Assembly (NCBI GenBank): GCA_947383645.1
Contig: CANDEH010000059.1
Coordinates: forward strand, 1-14,438
Source of the DNA: an uncultured Clostridia bacterium
GTDB lineage: Bacteria; Bacillota; Clostridia; Oscillospirales; Oscillospiraceae
DNA length: 14,438 nt
Reading direction: 5' to 3'
The translations under genes were made by a program, and so were the position numbers. The notes under the pieces were generated by a model. The model had not been told where the DNA came from. It did no database searches and was given only the letters and a program-made list of their open reading frames with translations. Shown here piece by piece: positions 6,213-13,265 of the stretch (its first letter is position 1; each line of letters begins with the position of its first letter).

Positions 6213-6237
6213 GGGCAGCGAGCCGCCCCCGCTGCCC
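6213..6237 (-). terminator. Hairpin downstream of the TraX-family gene
   Basis: GGGCAGCG (6213-6220) pairs with CGCTGCCC (6230-6237) around a 9-base loop. On the minus strand it lies 37 bases after the TraX-family stop and is followed by GGTCTGTCGTTTT, a poor T-tract. A perfect A6 run flanks it on the other side. It is a likely but imperfect terminator separating the TraX-family gene from the mtaB promoter. Confidence 0.5.
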
Positions 6238-6273
6238 AAAAAATGGGAAGCTGTCAAGCCGTTTTGTCCTCCG

Positions 6274-7008
6274 CTAAAACAACAAACTGACATCTCCATA
6301 CATACAGATGCGAAGCACGCCAATGAAAACCAAATGGATTGGATAGTACAGATAAAAAAACCACTTCATCCATTTTATCCTTCCTCTTTCACCATTGTAC
6401 AGCTTTAACACAGGATAGACCAGCAAAACGCCAATCTGTACCAAAGCATAAACCTTACTCACAAAAAAGAAGGATACCACCGCATATAGTGCGACATACA
6501 GCAGTATTTCTTTCATCTGCGCCTTTAGGTCTCCCCTTTTCTTATACATTTCCAATATTGCAAGCACCGCTATGCAGCTCCAATCCGCCGGGAAAGCGCT
6601 CCAAACCAATACAAAGATCAGTATCTTCTTTACCCAACTCCCCATTGGCAAATCATTGTCCTGCATCCACAGAACCAAAACCGCAATGAAAAGCGGATAC
6701 ATAACACTTGTCTGATTAAAAACTCCCGTACTGAACGGGATTGGATTTATTCCGAACGCAAAACAGTACGCAAAATGTGAAATTACAGCAAAGATCCCCA
6801 TTCGCAGCATATACCGCTTTACATTATGGGTGTAATAATACCCCTCGCACACAAAAAACCACATAATCGGCGCAGTTAAACGCCCAACAATATGGAACGC
6901 CACCGCTCCCGGTTCAGCCGGAAAACCGGGATACATCAAATCACATACATGGTCTGCCGTCATGGCAATAATGGCAATCAGCTTTAAATGATTTGCATTC
7001 AGCTTCAT
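6274..7008 (-). CDS. TraX-family integral membrane protein
   Basis: This 244-residue polytopic membrane protein begins MKLNANHLKLIAIIAMTADH, the TraX-family opening, and has about seven or eight hydrophobic helices. The VGRLTAPIMWFFVCEGYYYTHNVKRY stretch is also typical. TraX of the F plasmid N-acetylates pilin; chromosomal Firmicute homologues have no known substrate and resemble acyltransferase-3-like membrane proteins. The ATG at 7008 has AGGAGG about 7 bases upstream. The longer frame to 7095 starts inside the -35 box of the promoter and is rejected. The coding DNA is clearly richer in A and T than its neighbours, with many AAA, TTT and ATA codons. With its own promoter and terminator this suggests acquisition by transfer. 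No conjugation genes lie nearby. Confidence 0.88.
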   Translation of the reverse strand: MKLNANHLKLIAIIAMTADHVCDLMYPGFPAEPGAVAFHIVGRLTAPIMWFFVCEGYYYTHNVKRYMLRMGIFAVISHFAYCFAFGINPIPFSTGVFNQTSVMYPLFIAVLVLWMQDNDLPMGSWVKKILIFVLVWSAFPADWSCIAVLAILEMYKKRGDLKAQMKEILLYVALYAVVSFFFVSKVYALVQIGVLLVYPVLKLYNGERGRIKWMKWFFYLYYPIHLVFIGVLRICMYGDVSLLF

Positions 7009-7066
7009 GCGGCCCCCTCCTGCCAATCTCCCGAATAATTCATACAAATCGCCATTTATCAAGCCA

Positions 7067-7095
7067 ATCATACCACGAACGACAGACCGCTTCAA
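7067..7095 (-). promoter_or_regulatory. Sigma-A-type promoter for the TraX-family gene
   Basis: On the minus strand TTGAAG (7095-7090) is followed after 17 bases by TATGAT (7072-7067). The predicted transcript starts near 7060 and leaves a leader of about 52 bases before the ATG at 7008, which itself has a good ribosome site. The match and spacing are strong for a housekeeping promoter. Confidence 0.65.
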
Positions 7096-7302
7096 GAGAC
7101 CGCTGTTAAGATCACCGGCGGTCAGCGTCGGTCAGCCCCGCCTTTTTGGCGGCGATAAACGGGGGCGCGGAAGCGGGATTTCGGGGGATTATACCAGAAA
7201 ACCGCAGACGCGCGGCCAATTGCAGGCGGGTTTCTGTGGCACAATAAAATTTAATAATTTTTTCCGTCTCCCTCCGGGGAAGCGGCAGAGGGAGGGGACG
7301 CC
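7096..7302. other. Divergent intergenic region before the cysteine desulfurase gene
   Basis: This 207-bp stretch lies upstream of the desulfurase gene and behind the TraX-family promoter. It contains a small CCGCC-TTTTT-GGCGG hairpin (7138-7152) and an AT-rich patch (7241-7262). TAAAAT at 7245-7250 could be a -10 element, but the nearest -35-like TTGCAG (7220-7225) is 19 bases away, so the promoter assignment is weak. No IscR-type or other operator was recognised. Confidence 0.4.
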
Positions 7303-8430
7303 ATGCACTACCTGGACTATGCGGCCACCGCGCCGGCGCCCGGCTTCGTGGCGGAGGCCATGGTGCGGGAGCTGACGGAGGACTTCGGCAACCCCTCCGC
7401 CCAGTACGCCCTGGGCCGATCCGCCCGGGACCGGATGGAGGCGCGCCGGGAGACCGTCGCCGCCGCCCTGGGCTGCAAAAAAGAGCAGCTTACCTTCACC
7501 TCCTGCGGCACTGAGGGGGACAACTGGGCCATCCGCGCCGCTCTGTGGCAGAACCGCCGCTTGGGCCGGCACATCATCACCACCGCCGTGGAGCACAGCG
7601 CCGTCCTGAACTGCCTCAAGTCCCTGGAGGCCGAGGGCTATCAGGTGACGTATCTGAAGCCCGACCGCCAGGGCCATATCACCGCCGCCCAGGTGGCCCG
7701 GGCCCTCCGGGCGGACACGGCCCTAATCAGCGTAATGCTGGTGAACAACGAGACCGGCAACCGTCTCCCTGTGGAGGAGATTGCCGCCCTCCTCCAGGGC
7801 CGGGACACGCTTCTCCACACCGACGCGGTCCAGGGCTTTCTGAAGGTCCCCTTCACCGCCAAGACCCTGGGCGCGGATCTCATCACCCTCTCCGCCCATA
7901 AGATCGGCGGTCCCAAGGGCATCGGTGCGCTGTACATCGGCCCCCGCCTGCCCCTCCCCAAGCCCCTCCTCTACGGCGGCGGCCAGGAGCGGGACCTCCG
8001 CCCGGGCACCGAGGCCACCGCCCAGATCGCCGGCTTCGCCGCCGCGGTGGAGCACTGGCAGGCCAACCTGGCGTCCTGCCGCGCCCACCTGTCCGCCCTC
8101 CGCGCCGCCGCTCTGGAGCGCCTTATGACCATCCCCGGCCTTGTGGAGATCGGGGACGGCGCGGCCCCCCACATCCTCTCGGTCTCCCTCCCCGGCTACC
8201 CCAGCCAGAACATCGTCACCGACCTGGGGGAGCAGGGCATCTGCATCTCCGCCGGATCCGCCTGCCACCGGGGCAGGGCCAGCCACGTCCTCACGGCCAT
8301 GGGTCTGGACAGACGCACCGCCGCCGGCGCCATCCGCATCAGCTTCGGCCCGGAGAACAGCCTCGACGACGTCGCCGCGCTGGCGGAGGCCCTGGCGGAG
8401 CATCAAAGCCGGCGGTTCCCCATGCTGTAA
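7303..8430 (+). CDS. Cysteine desulfurase, NifS/IscS class
   Basis: This 375-residue PLP enzyme takes sulfur from cysteine, leaving alanine and a persulfide for Fe-S clusters or thiolated cofactors. It opens with HYLDYAATAP. It has H98 in AVEHSAV, D174 and Q177 in HTDAVQGF, the PLP lysine K200 in SAHKIGGPKG, the GGGQERDLRPGTE segment, and the catalytic cysteine C321 in SAGSACHRGRASHVL. The loop after the cysteine is two residues shorter than in E. coli IscS (CTSASLEPSYVL), a variant I associate with clostridial NifS-like proteins. The ATG has an AGGGAGG site upstream. No iscU, thiI, mnmA or selenium gene is adjacent, so its sulfur acceptor is unknown. Repeat copy 2 begins immediately after the TAA. 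Confidence 0.93.
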   Translation: MHYLDYAATAPAPGFVAEAMVRELTEDFGNPSAQYALGRSARDRMEARRETVAAALGCKKEQLTFTSCGTEGDNWAIRAALWQNRRLGRHIITTAVEHSAVLNCLKSLEAEGYQVTYLKPDRQGHITAAQVARALRADTALISVMLVNNETGNRLPVEEIAALLQGRDTLLHTDAVQGFLKVPFTAKTLGADLITLSAHKIGGPKGIGALYIGPRLPLPKPLLYGGGQERDLRPGTEATAQIAGFAAAVEHWQANLASCRAHLSALRAAALERLMTIPGLVEIGDGAAPHILSVSLPGYPSQNIVTDLGEQGICISAGSACHRGRASHVLTAMGLDRRTAAGAIRISFGPENSLDDVAALAEALAEHQSRRFPML

Positions 8431-8567
8431 TAATTAGGAATTAGGAGTTAGGAATTAGGAATGAAGGTATCCCGCCTGTGGCGGGATGATTTTCATTCCA
8501 TGATTTCAAATCGTCCAGCTCTGCTGGACACCTTAAATTCCTAATTCCTCATTCCTAATTCCTAATT
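8431..8567. repeat. Cloverleaf-like repeat element, copy 2 (best preserved)
   Basis: The element begins one base after the desulfurase stop codon and ends 18 bases before the MATE start. The left arm (8431-8465) is four to five tandem heptamers of the ATTAGGA type. The right arm (8533-8567) is the near-perfect inverse, with about three mismatches over some 31 bases. GGT (8466-8468) and ACC (8530-8532) continue the stem. Inside are ATCCCGCC (8469-8476) with GGCGGGAT (8480-8487), GATTT (8488-8492) with AAATC (8508-8512), and GTCCAGC (8513-8519) with GCTGGAC (8523-8529). The middle arm is 14 bases longer than in copy 1 and contains ATGATTT twice. Confidence 0.9.
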
Positions 8568-8585
8568 CGAAGAAAGGAGTCCCCC

Positions 8586-9974
8586 ATGACCAACCCCCTC
8601 CGCCGGGAGCCCGGCTTCTACCGCTGGATGTGCCTGCTGGCCGCCCCGATGGTGCTGCAAAATTTGATTACCACCTCCCTGGGGTTTGTGGATACCTTTA
8701 TGGTGGGCCTCCTGGGCAACGCGGAGATGGCGGCGGTGAACGCGGCCAATACGCCCATCTATGTGATCCAGGTGGCGCTGTTCGGGTTCCAGAGCGGTAT
8801 GATTGTGCTGGGAAGCCAGTACTGGGGCCAGGGGGATCTGAAGAGCATCAACCGGGTGATGGGGGTGGCCCTGTGCGCCATTACCAGCTTTACCGCCCTG
8901 ATTGCGGCCCTGCTCTTCTGTTTTCCCGCCGGCGTTATGCGCCTGATTACGCCCAACGAGACGCTGGTGGCCATCGGTGCGCCCTATCTGCGCCTGGTGG
9001 GGCTGTCCTACGTCTTCAATGGCGTCAGCAGCGTCTGCGCCGGCACCCAGCGCAGCGTGGAGAATCCCAAGTTCGGCATGATGGTTATGGCGGTGTCCAT
9101 GGTCCTCAACACCGGCCTCAACTATATTCTGATCTTCGGCAAGTTCGGCGCGCCGGCCCTGGGGGTCACCGGGGCGGCGGCGGCCACCCTGACCTCCCGG
9201 GTGGTGGAGTTTGTGATCTCCGCCGTCTGCATGGTCCGCAGCCGCCGGGTGCCCCTGGATCTGAGGGCCCTGTCCCACCCCGGCGCCTCCGTCTGGCGCA
9301 GCTTCCTGCGCTACTCCGCCCCGGTGATCTGCAACGAGGCGCTGTGGAGTCTGGGGACCTCCCTTCTCACTGTGGTGCTGGGCCACATGGAGAACAATCA
9401 GGACATGCTGGCGGCCAACGCCCTGGTGGGGTACGTGCAGAAGTTCGCCTCGGTGATCTGCTTCGGTCTGGCCGACGCCGCCGCGGTGATGGTGGGCAAG
9501 GAGATCGGCGCAGGCCGGGACCACGCCCGGGTGAGCAGCGTGGGCTGGGCCCTGCTGGGGGCGTCCTTCCTGGTGGGCCTCGTCACCGGGGGCGCCCTGC
9601 TGGTGCTGGTGCCCGCCTTCTTCCGCCCCGTCCTGTTCCCGCTGTTCAAGCTGACGCCGGGGGCCGTCTACGCCGCCACCTGCATGGTGTCGGTGCTGGC
9701 GCTGATGATGCCCTTCCACGCCTTCAACACCACCAATATTACCGGCGTCCTCCGGGCCGGCGGGGATGTGAAGGTGGCCATCACCATCGACCTGATCCCC
9801 CTGTGGTGCATCGCCGTGCCCCTCAGCGCCCTGACGGCCCTGGTGCTGAAGCTGGACGTGCTGTGGGTGTGCTTTGCCATGTACAGCGAGAATTTGTGCA
9901 AGATGCCTCTGAGCGTGTGGCGGACGAGGAGCGGCAAGTGGATTAAGGATGTGACGGGGAGAGATAGGAGTTAG
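8586..9974 (+). CDS. MATE-family multidrug/cation efflux transporter
   Basis: This 462-residue integral membrane protein has about twelve hydrophobic helices in two MatE halves. It has the usual opening (FYRWMCLLAAPMVLQNLITTSLGFVDTFMVG), a GSQYWGQGD loop after helix two, the matching KEIGAGR region in the second half, and AFNTTNITGVLRAGGDVK near the end. MATE proteins export drugs or other compounds in exchange for Na+ or H+; the substrate cannot be predicted. The ATG at 8586 has AAAGGAG about 7 bases upstream. The last four residues (RDRS) and the TAG stop are encoded by heptamers of repeat copy 3, so the original C-terminus was probably altered by the repeat. There is no adjacent MarR-type regulator. 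Confidence 0.93.
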   Translation: MTNPLRREPGFYRWMCLLAAPMVLQNLITTSLGFVDTFMVGLLGNAEMAAVNAANTPIYVIQVALFGFQSGMIVLGSQYWGQGDLKSINRVMGVALCAITSFTALIAALLFCFPAGVMRLITPNETLVAIGAPYLRLVGLSYVFNGVSSVCAGTQRSVENPKFGMMVMAVSMVLNTGLNYILIFGKFGAPALGVTGAAAATLTSRVVEFVISAVCMVRSRRVPLDLRALSHPGASVWRSFLRYSAPVICNEALWSLGTSLLTVVLGHMENNQDMLAANALVGYVQKFASVICFGLADAAAVMVGKEIGAGRDHARVSSVGWALLGASFLVGLVTGGALLVLVPAFFRPVLFPLFKLTPGAVYAATCMVSVLALMMPFHAFNTTNITGVLRAGGDVKVAITIDLIPLWCIAVPLSALTALVLKLDVLWVCFAMYSENLCKMPLSVWRTRSGKWIKDVTGRDRS

Positions 9975-10020
9975 GAGATAGGAGTTGAGGTGTCCAGCGG
10001 AGCTGGACGGATTGGAATTT
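9964..10020. repeat. Cloverleaf-like repeat element, copy 3 (half copy, inverted)
   Basis: This partial copy is in the opposite orientation to copies 1 and 2. It has the heptamer arm (ATAGGAG, TTAGGAG, ATAGGAG, 9964-9984), GGT (9989-9991), and the hairpin GTCCAGC (9992-9998) with GCTGGAC (10002-10008), followed by a degenerate GGATTGGAATTT. The other hairpin and the closing arm are missing. It overlaps the last codons and stop of the MATE gene and reaches to 12 bases before the next start codon. Confidence 0.75.
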
Positions 10021-10031
10021 TTAGAGTGGAG

Positions 10032-10466
10032 ATGACGATTGAGCGGATGAGACAGCGGGAGAAAATCGTGCGGAAATGGTTCTCCATGTGGCTTCAAAAG
10101 CGGGATTTGGGGATAGACGAAATCTTTGCGCCGGAGGCGGTCTACGTGGAGAGTTGGGGCCCGGAGTACCAGGGGGCGGAGAAAATCCGGCACTGGTTCA
10201 ACGAGTGGAACAGCCGGGGGACGGTAGTCCGGTGGGATATCCGGCAGTTTTTCCATCGGGATGACCAGACCGTGGTGGAGTGGACGTTCTGCGATGAGAT
10301 GGCTGACGGCCGCAGGGAGTCCTTTGACGGCCTGTCCCTGATCCGCTGGACGGCCGGGGGACAGATCGGGTCCCTTCAGGAGTTTGGCTGCAATATCAAC
10401 CGTTACGACCCCTACCGGGACGGCCCCGCACCCCGGTTCCGGGAGGAGAAGGCCATGTGGTTCTAA
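10032..10466 (+). CDS. NTF2-like / SnoaL-like domain protein
   Basis: This 144-residue protein fits the nuclear transport factor 2-like fold, a cone-shaped pocket used by many unrelated small enzymes and ligand binders. Typical features are the N-terminal helix pair (KIVRKWFSMWLQKRDLGIDEIF), the AVYVESWGPEYQGAEKIRHWFNEWN segment found in SnoaL-like proteins, and strands such as RWDIRQFFHRDDQTVVEWTF. No catalytic dyad is obvious, so a function should not be assigned. The start is uncertain. ATG at 10032 has GGAG directly before it, which is too close, and ATG at 10047 has GGAG 15 bases away. The frame extends up to a GTG at 9990, but that lies inside repeat copy 3. The TAA stop is one of the two TAA flanks of the miniature element that follows. 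Confidence 0.82.
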   Translation: MTIERMRQREKIVRKWFSMWLQKRDLGIDEIFAPEAVYVESWGPEYQGAEKIRHWFNEWNSRGTVVRWDIRQFFHRDDQTVVEWTFCDEMADGRRESFDGLSLIRWTAGGQIGSLQEFGCNINRYDPYRDGPAPRFREEKAMWF

Positions 10467-10627
10467 GAGCCTGTTTAAAATCTCGAAAGATGCCAGCCGG
10501 CGAGGGATTTTCCCGTCAGGCGAGGCGGGATTTCGCAGGAATAATTGTGTTTATTGCAAGAAATCACAACGAAGCATGGCGGGAAAAGACCCGCCGGTTG
10601 GCGTCTTGAGAGATTTTAAACAGGCTC
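10467..10627. mobile_element. 161-bp MITE-like element with GAGCCTGTTTAAAA ends
   Basis: The ends are perfect inverted repeats of 18 bp: GAGCCTGTTTAAAATCTC at 10467-10484 and its complement at 10610-10627. Weaker matching continues inward to about 50 bases (GCCAGCCGGCG against GCCAACCGGCG, then TTTTCCCG). Both sides are flanked by TAA (10464-10466 and 10628-10630), a likely 3-bp target duplication; CTAA on both sides is an alternative. The element carries no transposase gene. The ends recall IS5-family elements of the IS1031 type, which favour TNA targets, but that match is from memory. Confidence 0.85.
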
Positions 10628-10679
10628 TAAGGTCAGAGGGCGGCAGTGGAGCGCTTTTGTACCTTCTGGAATAGCAGCA

Positions 10680-10711
10680 GGCGGCGGCAAGGAAAAATCC
10701 TTGCCGCCGCC
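10680..10711. terminator. Strong 14-bp hairpin terminator between convergent genes
   Basis: GGCGGCGGCAAGGA (10680-10693) pairs exactly with TCCTTGCCGCCGCC (10698-10711) around AAAA. On the plus strand it is followed by CGTATATTTT, a moderate T-tract. On the minus strand it lies 45 bases after the feoB stop with no T-tract. It probably ends the NTF2-like transcript and may also end feoB. Confidence 0.65.
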
Positions 10712-10755
10712 CGTATATTTTGCCTGCTCTGTCGAGGATGCGGTGTATTTTCCGG

Positions 10756-13224
10756 TTATCCCAGGAACAGCCGGGCCAGCTGGTACACGATGACGCTCAC
10801 CGCGTAGGCGGCGGCGATCTGCCACGCCAGACATACGGCGGTCCACCGGCGGCTGTTCATCTCCCGCCGGATGGTGGCCACCGCCGCCACGCAGGGCGTA
10901 TACAGCGCGCAGAAGGCCACAAAAGCCAGGGCCGCGGCGGGGGTAAAGGTGGAGGCCATCACAGCGCCGGCGGCGGCGTAGTCGGTGAGGGAGAAGCCGT
11001 AGAACAGGCTCATGGAGCTGACCACCGCCTCCTTGGCGATAAGCCCGGTGAGCAGCGCCACCGCCGCCTGCCAGAAGCCGAAGCCCGCCGGGGCGAAGAC
11101 GGGGGCGATCACGCCGCCCAGGGAGGCCAGAATGCTCTTGTCGATGGTCTCCACCATCTGCAAATGCGGGTCAAAATTCTGCAAAAACCACAGCACCACG
11201 GACATGGCCAGAATCACCGTCCCCGCCCGGGTGAGGAAGTCCCGCACCCGCTCCCACACGTGGAGCCAGATGTTTTTCAGCGTGGGCATCCGGTAGGGGG
11301 GCAGCTCTAAGAGGAAGGGCGCCGGCTCCCCCCGAAACAGCGTCCGCTTCATCACAATGCCGCTGAATACCGCCATCACCAGGCACAGCACGTACACCGA
11401 GAACACGATCAATCCCCCGTGCCTGGGAAAAAACGCCGCCGTCATCAGCCCGTAGATGGGCAGCCGCGCGCCGCAGGACATGAAGGGCACCAGCAGGATG
11501 GTCATCCGCCTGTCCTTCTCGTTCTCCATGGTCCGCGCCCCCATGATGGCGGGCACCGTGCACCCGAAGCCCATGAGCATGGGGATAAACGCCTTGCCGC
11601 TGAGGCCGAAGTGCCGCAGCGTCCGGTCCATGACAAAGGCCGCCCGGGCCATGTACCCGGTGTCCTCCAGCATACTGAGGAAGAGGAAGAGAATGGCGAT
11701 CTGGGGCAGGAACACCAGCACGCCCCCCACCCCGGCGATGACGCCGTCGCTCATGAGCCGCCTGAGCCAGTCCGCCGCGCCGATATGCGCCAGCCAGCCG
11801 CCCACGCCGGGGCTCAGGATCTCGTCGATGAACCAGGCCATGCCGTCGCTGAGCCACTTCCCCGGCCCGGAGAAGGTGAAGAGAAACATCAAGAGCATCA
11901 TGGCGAAGAACACGGGAATCGCGAAGATCTTATGGGTGACCACCGCGTCGATGCGCTCGGTCACCGTCCGCTTTCCCGCCCGGTCCGGCCGCTGCACCGC
12001 GTAGCGCACCGCCCGCTCAATGAAGCGGTAGCGGCTGTCGGCGATCATGGTCTCCCGGTCCCCCAGGGGGTTCCCCGCCTCGTACTCCTTCGCCACCTGC
12101 TCGATGCGCTGCCGGGTGGCCTCCCCCAGGCCCAGGGCCTCGGCCACCCGCTCGTCCCCCTCCAGCAGCTTGATGCTGGCCCAGTGGGCGGGGAGGCCCA
12201 CGCTGTAGCACCGGTCGTGGATCATCTCCGTGATCCGGTGGTGGATGGCGTGGGTGAAGTCGTCATAGAGGTCGTCGGGCTCCAGGGTGAGCCCGGTGTG
12301 CATCATCCGGTGGGCCTCCTCGATGAGCTGCGCGATGTTGTAGTTGTCCCGGGCGGAGATGGGGATCACCGGAATGCCCAGGTGGGCGGAGAGCCGGTCG
12401 CAGTCGATGGCAATGCCCTGCTTGTTCACCTCGTCCATAAAGTTCAACGCCATCACCGTGGGCCGCTCCAGCTCCAGAAGCTGCATGGTCAAGTACAGGT
12501 TCCGCTCCAAATTGGTGGCGTCCACAATATTGATAATGGCGTCGGGCTTCCCCTCCAGGATGTACTTCCGGGCCACAATCTCCTCCATGGAGTAGGGGGA
12601 GAGGGAGTAGATCCCCGGCAGGTCCACCAGGGTGAAGCTCAGCTCCCCCACGTGGGCGATGCCCTCCTTCTTCTCCACCGTCACCCCCGGCCAGTTGCCC
12701 ACGTACTGATTGGATCCGGTGAGGGCGTTGAAGAGGGTGGTCTTCCCCGCGTTAGGGTTCCCCACCAGGGCCACCTTCCACTGGTGCTTGTCGTGCTCGG
12801 CGGCGTCGTACTGCCTGGGGTGCTGGCGCTGCTCGTGTATGTGGGCCTGGCGCATGGCCTCCAGGGTGTCCCGCGCCTCGCAGGTCATGGCGCAGCGGCT
12901 GCACTCCCCGTGGCACCGGCCCCCCAGGTGGTAGGCGCTCTCAGAAACGGTGTCCGCCTGCGCCGCCTCCTCCGTCTCCGCCATGGGCCGCACGCCGATC
13001 TGGGCCGCGTCCTCCCGCCGCAGGGACAGCTCGTAGCCCCGCAGAGACACCTCCAGCGGGTCCCCCATGGGGGCGACCTTCACCAGCTTCACCACCGTTC
13101 CCGGCGTCAGGCCCATGTCCACCAGCCGGCGCTTCACCGCCCCCCGCTGGTTTCCCACCCGCTCGATCATGCACCGCTGCCCCACTGCCAGCTCGCTGAG
13201 CGTCATGCCCTGTCCATTCGTCAT
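10756..13224 (-). CDS. feoB: Ferrous iron transporter: FeoA-FeoB fusion with Cys/His-rich linker
   Basis: This 822-residue protein imports Fe2+ across the inner membrane. Residues 7-80 are a FeoA (SH3-like) domain (LSELAVGQRCMIERV, RRLVDMGLTPGT). Residues 100-148 form a linker with C104, C108, C111 and C115, then several histidines (H128, H130, H135, H144, H147). The G-domain starts near 150: GNPNAGKTT (155-163, G1), T182 (G2), DLPG (201-204, G3), NFMD (261-264, G4), SAR (290-292, G5). The membrane part begins near 430 and includes GFGCTVPA (C555), SCGARLPIY (C584) and CALYTPC (C772, C778), the conserved pore-region cysteines. The ATG at 13224 has GAGGG about 9 bases upstream. Most FeoA proteins are separate, so the fusion is notable. 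It has a good promoter and an inverted repeat upstream. Confidence 0.96.
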   Translation of the reverse strand: MTNGQGMTLSELAVGQRCMIERVGNQRGAVKRRLVDMGLTPGTVVKLVKVAPMGDPLEVSLRGYELSLRREDAAQIGVRPMAETEEAAQADTVSESAYHLGGRCHGECSRCAMTCEARDTLEAMRQAHIHEQRQHPRQYDAAEHDKHQWKVALVGNPNAGKTTLFNALTGSNQYVGNWPGVTVEKKEGIAHVGELSFTLVDLPGIYSLSPYSMEEIVARKYILEGKPDAIINIVDATNLERNLYLTMQLLELERPTVMALNFMDEVNKQGIAIDCDRLSAHLGIPVIPISARDNYNIAQLIEEAHRMMHTGLTLEPDDLYDDFTHAIHHRITEMIHDRCYSVGLPAHWASIKLLEGDERVAEALGLGEATRQRIEQVAKEYEAGNPLGDRETMIADSRYRFIERAVRYAVQRPDRAGKRTVTERIDAVVTHKIFAIPVFFAMMLLMFLFTFSGPGKWLSDGMAWFIDEILSPGVGGWLAHIGAADWLRRLMSDGVIAGVGGVLVFLPQIAILFLFLSMLEDTGYMARAAFVMDRTLRHFGLSGKAFIPMLMGFGCTVPAIMGARTMENEKDRRMTILLVPFMSCGARLPIYGLMTAAFFPRHGGLIVFSVYVLCLVMAVFSGIVMKRTLFRGEPAPFLLELPPYRMPTLKNIWLHVWERVRDFLTRAGTVILAMSVVLWFLQNFDPHLQMVETIDKSILASLGGVIAPVFAPAGFGFWQAAVALLTGLIAKEAVVSSMSLFYGFSLTDYAAAGAVMASTFTPAAALAFVAFCALYTPCVAAVATIRREMNSRRWTAVCLAWQIAAAYAVSVIVYQLARLFLG

Positions 13225-13265
13225 AGAGAGTTCCCTCTTTCCCGCGAAAGCATTTTGTCGTGTAC

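Noticed and set aside
6274..7008. Part of a conjugative plasmid or ICE because of the TraX family
   Set aside because: No relaxase, type IV secretion, integrase or attachment sites are in the window, and chromosomal TraX-like proteins are common in Firmicutes.
8431..8567. CRISPR-like array suggested by repeated TTAGGA units
   Set aside because: The units are 7 bp and directly tandem with no spacers, and they occur as two inverse arms; no cas genes are present.
8562..10256. Long minus-strand open frame of 564 codons across the MATE gene
   Set aside because: It is a GC-driven shadow: His-, Gly- and Gln-rich low-complexity translation with no domain, exactly opposite a clear MATE gene with good start and ribosome site.
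10467..10627. Intrinsic terminator only, rather than a mobile element
   Set aside because: The stem spans 161 bp with an internal non-palindromic part, has precise 18-bp ends and flanking TAA repeats, and a separate terminator hairpin follows at 10680; a MITE explains it better.
10384..10674. Plus-strand frame of 96 codons crossing the miniature element
   Set aside because: It begins in the wrong frame inside the NTF2-like gene and runs through the inverted repeats of the element; no ribosome site.
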